A stretch of DNA of 64,000 nt from Azadirachta indica (lineage: Eukaryota; Streptophyta; Magnoliopsida; Sapindales; Meliaceae), in NCBI GenBank assembly GCA_022749755.1, contig CM040452.1:12356350-12420349 (forward strand), written 5' to 3'. Every line of letters starts with the position of its first letter. Positions within the stretch are counted from its first letter, which is position 1. The position numbers and the translations under genes were made by a program. The notes under the pieces are model-generated. The model saw nothing but the letters and a program-made list of their open reading frames with translations. It was not told the origin of the DNA and did not search any database. This document shows, in pieces, positions 10,561 to 22,905 of this stretch.

Positions 10561-11795
10561 CATAATTAGAGGCAAAGCTAACTACATAATATGAAAAATA
10601 ATCTTATTAGCCACATCCGGTAAGGGTCGAATACCTGACTCTTCAACGAGGAGTCTCTGTCTTCATGCTACTTAGGTACAACCCGAGTGGTTTACAATAA
10701 TATTAATTTAGTTCACATAAATTTCCTACAAATCAGCGAATTAACATCGATTATGGCTATTGCTTTCACACGTCAACGAAGTTCGGACACTAGAGTTCAT
10801 ACTTCTCACTGTAGGATTTAATGGGTTTGCGTGGAAACTTTTCTAGAAGTCTTTAGCTGCAACAAAACTCTAGGATAGCGAAACGTGCCCTTTTTGTTTA
10901 TAAAATGAAGTTGGAGTTTCCTAACAGAACGATAGCTAGTTTTGAGAATTGGATGTTATCAACATGACATTGCATGTCTAAAGTATTGGGGTAATGTTAC
11001 CAAAATGGTATTATAGTGTTTCCCTTATTCTGATCTTTGCTTGTGCGTGAACAATATAACAAGGTTTTGTTTAGCCTATTCGACTGTAGAAATTGGGCAT
11101 ACACCATCATCAATAGTCAATACCATTATATTATGGAAAGTCTAATAACGATGTAAATAGACATAGTCTTTACATATATATGTCAATCAACGGTAATGTT
11201 GCAATATGACTGGTATTCTTGAAGATTTTTTGTAAAATCATCGCTTGATCTACTCTATCACCCAGATCAAAACCAAGAGTCGAACTATAATGAATTTCAC
11301 TTTCTTTTCGAGTAAAAAATATTTTAATTGAGACGTATGCTGTCAAAATATCTTTTGTATTATTGTGTGCATCATGTCCACAGCCTGTCTGATTGCACTT
11401 TCCAGTTGAAGCAGAATATTTTTCTCGTCAGGTGTTCCTCTTTTGAATTTTTATATAGTTGGCATGAAGTGTTAACCAGTAGAGGAAATGACAATTTCAA
11501 ACACATTTGTTTTTGTTAGATATGTTTTTGGGTTAATGACATTCGTGAGAGTTCAGGCATATGCTAATCATTGTGGTTCTCTAGTTTTTTATATATATTC
11601 AGTAAGCAGTTATTTTACTGATTCATGCTGCTAGAATACAGATATTATATGCTTAAAACATAGGAATTCTCCGATTCTTCTTTGCCCCTGGATATGAAAG
11701 TTGTAATTGATTTACAAAAGGATTATTTCGATTAGAATAAACTTGGAAAATATTTTTCTCTTTTGCTGTCTTTTATCTCCTAAGCTTTTCTTGCA
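10561..11795. other. No supported gene; possible intron or spacer
   Basis: The sequence is less AT-rich than its neighbours and lies directly upstream of the plus-strand pseudogene at 11796, so it could include decayed upstream exons and introns of that locus. I cannot find an exon with conserved protein content. A stretch at about 10615-10690 superficially resembles a tRNA arm but does not fold as one. Confidence 0.35.
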
Positions 11796-13190
11796 TTGTC
11801 AAATAATTATACTCGGCAGCTTCAGGAAGCTCGAGGATTGTCAATGCATTATCCAGGGCTAGGCTTCAAGATGGGTATGTTGCATATCCTTCGGAAAAGA
11901 GGAAGCAGGAGCTACTGTCGGTTTCCAATTCAAGCTGCTTTCTTTCCATGCTTCTGCTTCCAAAAGCTTCAGATCTAGTGGCTTCTCGGTATAATGACGT
12001 GGAAGACACCCTTGCTAGTGCAAATGCCCGGCTCAATGCATCTCAGGCCTCTGGGTCCCCATCGTCTTTATGAATATTCAAACCAAGTCCCTGCTTAACA
12101 AGGTAAATTCCTTATCTCAATTGTTACTAATCGGACAGACTCAACTTCTCAACAGCAGTTTTCCGTGCTTCAGATTATTGTCAACATTTGATCATTTTGA
12201 CCTTGATTTCACATGTATACAATGCTCAGCATTGCTGAAACGACAACAGTTCAGTGACTGTACGTCCATGACTTAATGTTTTGTGCTGAAATAAAATCTG
12301 AACTGTCTTGTCGAATGTTCGTATTTTGCTTGACATTTTAGCCTATTAGAATAGCCAATTGAATCTCCTAAGACGACACTGAATTTCTTTGTTTTATTCA
12401 TTTTCTTTTACAGATCTACGGAGAGACAGCCTCTGCCACTGTGAATGCTGGCTCATTATCCGACTTGTCAAATCTTGCAAATGCAAGCCCTTATGGCTTC
12501 GAGGATTATCACGGGGTCTTCCTTGGTGTCATTAGAGCTGTTCGGCTTTGGCATGCTTCTATTGTAGGTGAGTTTCCAATTGAGATCAAAATAAAAGAAG
12601 GTGATTCGAAGCTTGGGTTTGCCATTAGTCGCACTGAAGAGGTATGCTGTTTGATTCTCCAATCTTTCGCTTCATTCTATGCAGTATTTAATTCTCCAAT
12701 CTTATCATTCTTGTCTATTTGCAGGGGTTTATCTACATGTCTTCAGTTATTGATGGCGACGAAAATGCACCTGCTACAAGTTGAGAGCTCAGCTTTCTCT
12801 ACAAAGAAGCGATAAGTGCATCTAAACTAGTCATTTCCTGAGTGTTAAACCAGAAAGTTCTTCCCTGGATGGTTTCCTGAACAGGAGCATTTAGATGTTT
12901 CGACGCCGTTTCCCACAGCCAGAAGCTCTTACTTTACCGTCATGCCAATCTTCCCATAGTTCTACACGTATTCTTATGGGACCAAGCATTGGTTTCAACA
13001 TACGAACATTTCCAGAACAAGAACTGTATCCCGCCTGGAATGCCATTGCCCACTGAGGTCCAAGTGGCTCGGCAAACTGATGAGAACCTCTGCCGGTTAA
13101 TGTTTCCAATGACAGTGGAATAAGAGACATACCAGAGGCAAGGCTTGAGTGAGGCACAGCAGGGGAGGTGTCATTTAGATTCATGATTTT
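11796..13190 (+). pseudogene. Frameshifted pseudogene of an unidentified conserved plant protein
   Basis: Three exons can be traced. The first (about 11796-12102) includes RQLQEARGLSMHYPGLGFK and, in a second frame, LVASRYNDVEDTLASANAR. Then come an intron 12103-12413 (GT...CAG) and an exon 12414-12641 (GETASATVNAGSLSDLSN, GEFPIEIKIKEGD). A second intron is 12642-12724, and a last exon from 12725 includes GFIYMSSVIDGDENAP and, further on, LPIVLHVFLWDQALVSTYEHF. Damage is clear: a frameshift near 11873, another near 12057, at least three in-frame stops between 12780 and 12890 (e.g. TGA at 12782), and a further frame change near 13122. The likely first-exon acceptor also lacks AG. Because the introns are kept, it is not a processed copy. 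The tone of the protein (soluble, no membrane segment or signal) suggests a cytoplasmic or nuclear family, but I do not know its function. Confidence 0.75.
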
Positions 13191-13914
13191 TCACTTTCAA
13201 GAAACCGGGTTTGATTTCTGTTATTCGTTCCTGACTATGTTGATTCGCTGTTTGATTGTTGTATATGTAGAAATATGCCGATAAATAGGTTACATTGGCA
13301 TTACTTCTGAATCTAAGTTAAGTTTACGCTTAGTCTGATTGAAGAATTTCAGAATAAAAGGTATTGCAATAGCAAACTCACAAGAGGTTGCAAAATTAAG
13401 GCATAGTTGTCTATCATCCTCTTATACGAGTGTGTATATGTAACATTCAACTTTGTAATATGTAGTGAGATTCTTTTGCTTACAACCTCTTTGTTCTCTC
13501 ATTTTACCAGGAGTAAGATTATTTTTTTTATTTCTAAATTTTTGATATGGTTAATGTCATTCACGGAACTATTACCATGATGTTAACTGATACAATAAAT
13601 TAATTTTATAATAAATACATATTTATGTAAAAATTTAATTTATTCATCAATTTAAGTGATAAAATTTTTTGAAGATGGCAAACAAATTTGAAAAATGAAA
13701 AATGTTAAAATTTAAAGTTATTTTTAACTGGATACTCTTAATTTCCTTACGTTTCGTTATGATATAAGAAATATTCTGATATTGTATTACAATATAAAAA
13801 AATTAAAAATATATCAATGAGTTATAAATTCTTAATGTCCATATATTAAAATTTATCAGATGAAAAGCGTAAAATCGTCATTTAGCCTAAACTCTAATTA
13901 AAAATAATCTTAAA
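13191..13914. other. AT-rich spacer, probable 3' flank
   Basis: Contains what may be the 3' untranslated remnant of the pseudogene upstream, then featureless AT-rich DNA. Nothing else is recognised. Confidence 0.4.
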
Positions 13915-14571
13915 TCAACTTATTGTGCAGTTGTATGTTTCTAACACTTTGTGTTTTGATGCATCGTCGAATGAAATTGAATCCAGATCTTGATTGATTG
14001 GATCTTTGAATCTAAGCTTATTTTCGGGGAGAATTTCAAACAATGAAGAAAAGCAATTACTGCTGTTGAGAATCAATTCGTTTAATTTCTCTTTGACCCA
14101 CCAATTGATCTGCATTCTTGAGCACAAACAATGAGGAGAACCAACAAGTACTTTCTGCAAACATTTTGTAACCTAATCCATGAAAAGCATTGGAGCTAAC
14201 ACCACGAAATACAGCCCAGACAAATACTAATTGAAGCCTCCAAGCAATGATGATCTTATTGTTTCATTAACACTAAGAATGACCACCCTCAGATATCAAT
14301 CAAAATGAAGTTATTAGACTCACTTCACCAAAAAATGTCGAACAGGTAAAAATAATTGCAGCAGCAATAATTTAGGAAGCTTCACAAGATGTCCACCTCG
14401 TCCATTTTCCTTCAAAACCAAGTGCAAAACCTTAACAACCAACTCCAAAATGACAATTTCCACACGTTTTCGATTCAAACACACGCAATCGTTTCCAAAA
14501 AAACTGCTATAACTCATCAAAAAACTCCTATTCTCCTTACACCTACTCGCAAACTCTGTAATCTTCTCCAA
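13915..14571 (-). other. Possible minus-strand gene fragment, unidentified
   Basis: Two minus-strand open stretches (14571-14320 and 14160-13915) have a mixed amino-acid composition and fewer stops than their surroundings, for example INWWVKEKLNELIL. They could be exons of a decayed gene separated by about 160 bp. I recognise no domain. An opposite-strand frame (14389-14670) ends in a hydrophobic stretch and overlaps the first, so only one can be real. This could equally be chance. Confidence 0.2.
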
Positions 14572-15928
14572 ACAATCAACACAACCTTTCTCGCTTTCAT
14601 TCTCGCTCTGGCATTTAATCTTAAAACCATAACCTCCTATTTCGGCATCATCGATTGGACCAAAGATTGATTAGACAAAGAGTCAGGTTGGGAATGAATT
14701 CCTTGGTGGTGAGGATTTGCATTATGGCGGGATATGTGTCATGGTCGAATTGGAACTAGTGTTGAATGCTAGACTGGTCGTATGTCACGCCGGTGCATAG
14801 ACTCACCAGAGATTTCATTACATCTTTGTGTTATTATATAACGGAGGATTAGGAATTTTGAATTAGGGATTTCTATAGGGGAGAAGCAAAGATTTGGAGA
14901 GGGGAAGAGAGAGGGAGAAGGATGACAACGAATTGGGCGGCAGGTTTGAGGGGGAAGGAGAGAAGGGCGTAGTGGGTTAGGGTTAGGGTAGTTTTTAGTA
15001 TGCTGTCATTTTTTAAAATGTTAAGGTTATAATTGTCATTTTAGATTTTTATAATATGTAAGGGTATGTTGGTCATTGTGCATACACCATTAAATTTTGA
15101 TGGACGGAAGTTAAGAACTTATTGATATATTTTCAATTATTTTGTACTGTAATGTCACTTCAGAATATTTTTTATATCACAATGAAATACAAGCTAATTT
15201 AGAGTAGCCAGTTAAAAATAATCCTAAAATTTATACAAAATTGGTTTAAATCTAATAGTTCTTATTAAATTTATCTCAAAATTTTTCCGTGAGATTATTA
15301 AATATTAATAGTCCAAATCCGCCATTCTCTAATTTTGTGAGACTTATAACACATTTTCTGATTTCTCCTTATGAATATGAGAAATTTTCAACAATAATCA
15401 CTGTTGAAAATTATTTTTTTGGTAATAACCACAGTACAAAAGTTATTTAAAAAATGATCATATGAATTTTTTTGGACCATTTTGCCTCCATGACCAAAAT
15501 TTTAAAAACTTTCTTCTTTTTTCTCCCTTCTCTCTTTTCCTTCTTTATTTAACCGTCCACCATTTTGACCAAAACTTGTTTATTGCATTTCTACTAGTAC
15601 ATGTTTTCTACATTCTACGGAACTTATTTACTTCGGTTACCCATTTCTAAAAAAACTCTAATCCAATTGATTTAAAGAAAATCACAAGTTATAGAGAAAA
15701 AAAATTAAGTGAGTGTTTTGGAACATATTTTGAAATAAAATTTATAACAAATGTGATACTTTTTTTTTGAGTATTTGTACACAATTAGAGAATGTAATAA
15801 TAGAAATTATAAAAAAAACTTTGGTTTGAAAACATTGAGTGTGTTTAGTGTAATCGTTAAGTGAAAAACCTGAATGAAAAATGAGGAAAAAGATGCCTTG
15901 CGTAAGATTTTCGATCACGAAGGCTAGA
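14572..15928. other. Spacer, no gene recognised
   Basis: Includes a purine-rich run around 14880-14960, a two-and-a-half-copy TTAGGG run at 14974-14988, and AT-rich DNA afterwards. The segment at 15000-15130 resembles terminal sequence of a decayed repeat but has no partner here. Confidence 0.4.
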
Positions 15929-15995
15929 AATCAAAAGTAAGAAGTTTCGAGTAAGGGCAAAATTTTGCCTTACTCGAAACTAACTACTTTCGATT
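15929..15995. repeat. Foldback palindrome, MULE left side
   Basis: Two arms of about 33 nt face each other almost without a loop. The core GTTTCGAGTAAGGGCAAAA is mirrored by TTTTGCCTTACTCGAAAC with one base skipped, and outward similarity (AATCAAAAGTA versus TACTTTCGATT) extends the arms. Confidence 0.75.
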
Positions 15996-16299
15996 CTATC
16001 CTACATGATTGAAAGTAAGTTTCAAGCACAGGCAAATTTTGCTCTACTCTGTACTTACCTTCGAGTAAGTAATGAATTTTGATGGAACTTGAAAATTTTC
16101 TTTCAGTTTTCCACATAATCTATATTTTACCTAAACATAAGAATTATTTTTTAATGTAATATTTGGATTTAGTGCAGCATGGCTAACCCAATAACGATTG
16201 TTATTATGTATAGTGGCTTTTGAGAACTAACACTGGACGGTGGTGAAGAATATGTCGGTGGTAGGATAAGGAGATTTTTTGTTGATCAAGAAATAATAT

Positions 16300-18500
16300 A
16301 TCATGATTTTATGCAGATGTTGTACGAGGCATTTAAAATTAATCTTTTTGAATTTATCATGAAAACAAAAATCAGGTATTTAATGCATGCACAATCAAGG
16401 GTGAGTTTTATGGCAGTAGATATTGTAACCGAACTGGACTTTTGAGCTTCTTGTCGCCCAATAGTCCTTATATGACCAGTCAGAAGGAAAATTGTCCACT
16501 GTATATTACCTTGAATCGGGTAAACAATACTAAACAAATAAGGATAAAAGTTCCCAATCATGTTTCACCTTGTAGAATTCTTATAATGCCAACTTGGTTC
16601 ATGTCTTCTAGTGGAAGCAACCATGTGAATGATACCGTTCCTGTAGTGACAACTCAATCCCAATGTAATGGTTGGTTCAAGTACATTAGATAAGGGTTTG
16701 TAGATCAGAACTATAAAGAAAGTCAAGTTCCATTGATGCCTCTAGGCCTTTAACATCAACCTATAAACTTTTTTGACAATGCGACTACTGTTGGTGAAAG
16801 TGATTCACCTCCCCACAACAATGCTGTGCACCTAAATGATTACCATGATACCGAGGTAGACATTGTGGCTTGAAATCTCTCAGCCTTGTGAATACAGAAG
16901 AAATATTGATAAGGAAGAAAATGAGTTAAAGGAAGTGGGTTGTAACAATCTTGCTCAAAGGAGTTGCTTAACGCCAGGTTCATTATATAGAAATCAATTT
17001 ATTTAGTGGTTGCTTCTGATTACTTCATTAGTAATTTTGCTTAGTAATGCATTCTTGGGTATTGAATTAAGTGATGTGTGCATTGAGCAGATATTCAATA
17101 CAAAGCAAAAATTTCGAGACAGGTTAGGTTTGCTTGCATTGAAGAACTACTTCCAGTTCAAGTTTTACAAATTAACCGCTGATCGGTTTGAGGTCAAGTG
17201 TATTATTCATGGTTTTTAATAATGAATTTATGCCACCAAAATAATTGCGATACGTATTTTAGAGTGACAAAAATAAACTCGATCTATAGTTTTCAGAATG
17301 AAAAGCTATAAGAAGGTCATTGCCAAGCAAGCACGCGTCTAATTGGAGAACTAATGAAGGATGAGTTCAAAGATTATAGTTCCTAGAATATTTGTGATGA
17401 TGTACAAACTGATTATGGGGTACAACTATTATACATAAAGTTGTGGCATAATAAGAAACATGCTTTGAAGCTTGTGCTTAGCTATCTTTTAGAGTAATTG
17501 AAGGGACTTTCATTATATTATCACATGTTAGTGAAAAAAATTTAGGGATAGTGATGTCAATTAAAAAAGATGTTGATGGTCACTTTTTATATGTCTTTTT
17601 GTCGTTGGGATAATGTATTCAAGGATTTTGCACCATAATTCATCATGTTATAGTTATTGATGGAACGTTCTTGAAAGGCAAATACCGTGCGTTGTTACTT
17701 GTGGTTGCTTCAATGGATGGAAATGACAAAGTTTCCTATGACATTTGGTGTTGATGATTCTGAAAATGACGCCTCGTGGGAGTGGTATTCTTAAAACTTC
17801 GAGAAGTTATCGAGTCAATAGAGAATTTAGTTTTTATATTCGATCAACACACTAGCATTAAAAAAGACATCACTGCCATGCTCCTTAATGCGTTCCATGG
17901 ATTTTGTACGTACTATAATTTTGGAAGTATAAAGGCTAAGTACAAGATGCATACTCAAAAGGTAGAGACTTTCATAACCATTTAGTTTCTCGCGGTTAAA
18001 GCATATCGGTTTAATGAGTGTAATAACTATATACAAAATCTTAAGGTGATGCATCCTGTAACAGTAGATTATTTACAAAACCCAGTTAGATTGCATAGAT
18101 GGGCAAAAGCATACTTTTTATCTCAGCGGTATGACTTACTAACCACTAACATCGCTGAAAGTATGAATTCGTTGTTAAAGCATGAACGGTCACTTCTCGT
18201 CATACCATTGGCTAAGTACATAAGTTTTAAGGTACAAAGATGGTTTTATAAGTATAGGAAGCAAGTTGCTGCCAGAGATGCATTCTTAACCACAGCAGTT
18301 GCAAACAATTGTTGATGAACAATTAGAGTTGTCTCGACCTATGATTGTAGAACTAGTGTTGCACCATGAGTATGAGGTAAAATACTGAGGCATTATTAAG
18401 GTTATACATTTGGAAGATAAGACTTGCAAATGTAGGGGCTTTGATCTAACATGACTCTCATGTGCTTTTGCTTTTGCAGTATGTTGATATGTTTGTTTGT
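16300..18500 (+). pseudogene. MULE transposase pseudogene
   Basis: The parts fall in order over several frames. There is an N-terminal region (about 16300-16690). Next is a MuDR-type DNA-binding segment near 17105-17215 (FRDRLGLLALKNYFQFKFYK followed by a VKCIIHG-like end). The first catalytic Asp follows in VIDGTFLKGKYRALLLVVAS (about 17647-17706), then the DDSENDASWEWY motif (about 17752-17788). A C-terminal MULE segment (18046-18315) contains TNIAESMNSLLKHERSL. Last comes a SWIM zinc-finger remnant with CKCRGFDL and a downstream LSCAFA (about 18424-18475) broken by a stop. Catalytic landmarks are recognisable, but stops and frameshifts occur throughout, so no protein is made. In life it would have cut and inserted the element at its terminal repeats. 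Confidence 0.75.
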
Positions 18501-18960
18501 TCCATAATTCACTTTGCACACATTACTATACCAACAATGCATGGATAAATGCATATGTAGAGTCTATTCACCTCGTTAAAAATGATGTCAATTGGTTGAT
18601 TTCACTTGAGTTACGAGAAATTACTGTTAGCCTACTTGGGCAACGTTCTCTTGTTGGTTGACCAAGAAAGCAAAGAATTTCTTCTGTTGAAGAGCGTGAT
18701 CCTCTGTATATGTTCGTGTTGTTATCAAAGCAGTCATAATTAGTGATTTATATTGTTACTCATACAACAGTGTGTTAGCATATTTGTATTCTTAAGCTAT
18801 TGTATTTTTGTGTTCTAATGGAAACAAATTTGTGTTTTGAGAATAATATTTACTTACTATACATTATCTGTTTATAATAATATTTGTATCCTAAGATTAT
18901 AATTCTGTGTATATTATTCTCACTAGTACTTGGCTAGTCATAGGCTTTGAGAAGCATTGG

Positions 18961-19110
18961 AAAAATTGAAACTAACTTTCGAGCAACTACAACATAACAC
19001 AATTTGCTCAAAATTATACTCTCGATCATGGTACTTGGCCGTGCTTGAAAGTGTAGTTCCAAGCATTTTGTGTTATTTTGTACGTGCTCAAAAGTTAGTT
19101 TTGATTTTTT
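18961..19110. repeat. Foldback palindrome, internal to MULE
   Basis: An arm of about 48 nt at 18961-19008 (AAACTAACTTTCGAGCAACT as its core) is mirrored by 19062-19110 with roughly three-quarters identity. The loop is about 55 nt. It lies just past the transposase relic and may be the original right end of a smaller MULE. Confidence 0.65.
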
Positions 19111-19533
19111 CAGTACTTTGTGAAGTCTATGACTAAACTAATTACAAATTATTTTCATTCATACAACGTTCCCATTGCATTAGGATTATGCATAAATTTT
19201 AGTTATTCACTTTGTTGACAATAATTATTTTTATATCATAAATTAATTAATTAATTAACTAATTAATTTCGTTGATTGTGTGAAATGAATTGTTGAAAGT
19301 AATATTTCGACAATGCAAATTTCAACATGATGTGATTATCATATAAAAGTTATATTTCATTATGTCAATATTTATCATATGAAAGGGGAAAAAAAGAAAA
19401 TATTGAAAGAAAATCGATAAAAAGTAGAACTAGTTTTAGTGAAAAGCATGTTAAGGAGTACTTACATACATGTACAAATAATAATAATAATCTATATTAG
19501 GCGACCCAACCATAATTCAACAGCCATCCTTCT

Positions 19534-22500
19534 CTAAAAGGAGGGTCCGTTTACAGACCTAAAATCTAGAGGTCTATCTAACCTTAGATAGTATATATAC
19601 ATATATATGAATACATCATTGTCGTTGGATATCTGCTGCTGAGGGACCCCATCAACTAGGTGTACAACTGTAAACGCCTCTTCAAAAAACTTGAGCTTAA
19701 TCTTGATGTTATAAAAACATGCATCATCAAGCAGGTAGAGGATTAGTCTGAACATCAATCGCATGAACTTATGCAAAGAATGTTTGGAATATGCAGATGG
19801 ACAAGAGTCACTGTAAGGAAATGGACCGTGTATGCCATTCAATATAAAGAACTAACACATATGGGAATATAAACCTCATCTACTGTCCACCATGCACAAT
19901 GGACAACATTATGTCTGTGCCCTATGTGTGACTTAAGATTTGTGCTTAGATAAAAAGTGCCCTTCTCGGGTTCCTCATTAAGATATCTATCCTATTTTGC
20001 TTGCAATAATGTTTGCAACAAAATTGAAAGTTATTGTTATGGGATTTGTTAACTATATGTAATACAATAGTGGAATTAGTAAACTGTTTAGTATCAAACT
20101 TACGAATAAATGTGTGGACACAACTCCATTGTTATAGCATCTGTTAGGAGTATGCCTTCTGCTTATATGCAAGTAGCTATACATACTTGTTCATATGTAG
20201 CAATATAAGCAATACATTAGGTTGAACATAATCGTTGAAAATGAAGTGAAAGATTATGTTTAGCACTTACACTATCCTCGAGTCACTGTCCTGTATCTGT
20301 TAATGTGTTGATCCAATTTGTAGTTATTATAAGATACGGGTCTCAATGCACAAAGTTGCCTTCCAAAGCATGTATTTTGCATATAAGTCATCCAAAATTC
20401 CCCATGTAGGATTTATAACATATTTGGAATCTATTATGGCCATCCTCTCAATGTTGAAAGACCTTAAGCCCAACCCTGCTTCTTGAAGATGTTCGTATAC
20501 GAGGTCTATTGGGACTTGCCTCACTTGTACTCCCGCCCATATTAATTAGCGTTACTTTCTGTAGGCACTTGAGAAAGTGGCCAACTGATATTAGCATGTA
20601 CAAGTGCCTCAACAATGTGCACATTATCCTTACTTGCATCATCGTCCTGCAACTTTAGTGAACAAATAGGGTAACGTTTAGTACAAATTGTTATGAAAAA
20701 AAATTGGCCAAAGTTTCTCTTGTAAAATGGACATTTCCAAAAATCACAACTGCTGAATAAAACTCGTATCAATATACACATATATACACATTGGGGTATT
20801 AGGCACCTTATTTGCATCCAAACAACCTCAATATCAATGTAATTATGCAAATAACAACGCATCAACATGAACAGTACGATAATATATTTGATAACACAAT
20901 TACTATTAAAAATTTCCCCCTATAAACAAACCAACAAAAAAACCTAAAATCACATCTATAGAACTTATGCCTGTTCTAATCCAAACCGACAACCTAACTT
21001 CCTGATCAAAACTGTCAAAGTCTGATCTTGTCGCTATGATAGTTCCTCCTATTAATGCAGTATATCCTTATACTTGCACCACATCTGGTCCTGCCTATAT
21101 GTAAAGGCTAGGAAATTTACACAAAAAGCATAAATCTCTTAGCTAATGTTTAAAAGACAATCTGATGGTATCGAGACCTCGATAAAGGGTGGAGGGTCGT
21201 TACAGTCCACTTGCGAGACCTTGAGAAATGTCTTATGGCGCAGTGGAGAATAATAAGGGTCATCACATTTAGGAACCTCTTCAGATACAATGGAGGGACT
21301 TGTATCAAAACAGAGTTTAGATTGTTAGACAAGCATGTAATAAATGATGTAAAATTGTTCAACTTCCCCTGACCTAGTGAAGTTGTTCAAGTAATTTACC
21401 TTTCTCTTACTTTTCTTCAAACTCAGAAGAGTTGGCGATGATGAATTCTAGGCATCATCTTCATTGCTCATTGCCTTCTCTAAGAAAGATCATATAGGAA
21501 TGTTAGTAGATTTTAATTAGGAAAAATTAGAAGTTATTTAGTTAGTATTCGAGGCTTATCGTTGATATCCTCGGCGACTGCGATGACAAAGCCAGATTAT
21601 CACAGTCCACGTGTTTAGGGAGAATAGTACCAGTACACTCACCACTAAATATTGCTTTGGACTACAAAATAAGACCACAAGGCAATGTATGCTCTATCGA
21701 AAAAGCCTGTATTGTACGGGCCACAGATGGGGTTGGTCAACATCAAAATAAAAAATGTTATTAAATAATATTAAAGACAATATGTTGTTAAATTGTACCA
21801 AGATGGGGTTACTCTATCGCGGACATTATTTTTTATCTCGACCCACCTCAAAAATACAATTAAGGCAGAAGTTGGTGCGTCTACCCAACTCTAATTCGAC
21901 GGTGGAGATGGCCTCATACATCCAAATCCCCGTAAAAATGAAAGTTATTATTTTACTAATATTATGTAGGATACAATTAAAATATAATAAAAATTAATAT
22001 TAATAAATGTTATATTAGTAGACGTGGTTCAATCTTTCTTCCACTTTTAAACCTATTGAACCTTGTAAGTAGACAACTGTTGAGCCATTACCCTACTCAA
22101 CAAATGAAAGATGCATGTTCATACAACTGACCCTTAAGGAAATCGGTTAAACTGCTCTAAGTCATCAACCATCTGTAGTATCCATATATCCATGTGATAT
22201 CGCTACCCTCGCCCAAGTAAAAATAGTTCCATTAACATATACAATGACAACTTAACTGCACCTAAGTCATTAATTAGTCTGAAGTTGATTGCCTTGTATC
22301 ACTTAGATATAGCCTGAAAGTCGACCCGATAATCAACTCGAAATCAATGTGCTAGAAACATACAGTATTGCCCTCAGTAGAAACCACATCTCCTTCTTTA
22401 TTTTCTCTGTTACCACCTTGTGCAGCAGCATATTATGCACAAGGTTGCCTGAATATCTTTGACGTTTAACAAATGACCTAAACATGTCTGTCTAAACAGC

Positions 22501-22706
22501 CTAAGTTGTATGGGGCTAAGCTTTTTTCCCACTAACAGTGAAGTCATAATAGCCAGAAAATGTTTGGCTTTTGAAATCTTTAACTTTATTGTCATGTTGA
22601 CAACCATTTTCATCTGGTCCAAAAAGGAAAAAAGAAGAATAGCATATGTAAATGATAAAATATAGACAAAAGTTACAAAATTTCCCCAAAAAAAAAAATC
22701 AAACAA
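19534..22706 (-). pseudogene. DUF1985 / Ulp1-like cysteine peptidase pseudogene of the MULE
   Basis: Read from high to low coordinates, 22706-22330 contains LSPIQLRLFRQTCLGHLLN and then, after a frame change, NLVHNMLLHKVV and EMWFLL. This order is typical of DUF1985. Far downstream, 19990-19540 carries remnants of the Ulp1 (C48) fold: VDEVYIPI, then YSDSCPSAYSKHSL in place of the usual YDS region, and finally VDGVPQQQISNDNDVFIY. In working members the last motif has a Cys-Gly after the Asp. Here both are replaced, so the nucleophile is lost. Intervening exons are too decayed to trace; a frame at 20524-20327 (VPIDLVYEHLQEAGLGLRSF) may belong to it. Such proteins are SUMO-protease-like passengers of MULEs. 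This copy is dead. Confidence 0.6.
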
Positions 22707-22843
22707 TAATAAACAGTAAGTTCTAGAAAAATCGAAACTCTAGTATCGATCATGTTCCAATAATCCATACATGGTTAAAAGTCTATAGACAACATAATTA
22801 AAACTAATGAAGCAAATGCAAAAATTTATGGAAAACTTGAATA

Positions 22844-22905
22844 TACAGTTTCGATCACATTCGATTGACGTACGAGTGTCTAATGTGAACGTGATCGAAA
22901 CTGTA
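22844..22905. repeat. Foldback palindrome, MULE right side
   Basis: TACAGTTTCGATCACATTC and GAACGTGATCGAAACTGTA form near-perfect 19-nt arms around a loop of about 24 nt. The TTTCGATCA word also occurs near the left palindrome (at about 15909). Confidence 0.7.

Larger units (their letters stand above)
15929..22905. mobile_element. Decayed Mutator-like element with transposase and convergent Ulp1-like gene
   Basis: A plus-strand MULE transposase relic (16300-18500) faces a minus-strand relic with DUF1985 and Ulp1-like peptidase features (22706-19534). This pairing is characteristic of the Ulp1-bearing MULEs of plants (KAONASHI in Arabidopsis, CUMULE in melon). Three imperfect palindromes built from TTTCGAG/TTTCGATCA words sit at 15929-15995, 18961-19110 and 22844-22905, the outer two at the outside edges of the coding relics. 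I place the element limits at those palindromes. A 9-10 bp target duplication was not found, so the true ends may lie further out. Both genes are full of stops, so the element is long dead. Confidence 0.6.

Noticed and set aside
10615..10690. tRNA gene or tRNA-derived SINE
   Set aside because: A TCGAATAC-like box is present, but no paired acceptor or anticodon stem can be formed.
14974..14988. GGGTTAGGGTTAGGG as a telomere relic
   Set aside because: Only about two and a half units, and TTAGGG rather than the usual plant TTTAGGG. Too short to mean an interstitial telomere.
19261..19500. ATTAATTA-rich run as a matrix-attachment region or origin
   Set aside because: AT-richness alone is the rule in this window. 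No specific motif supports it.
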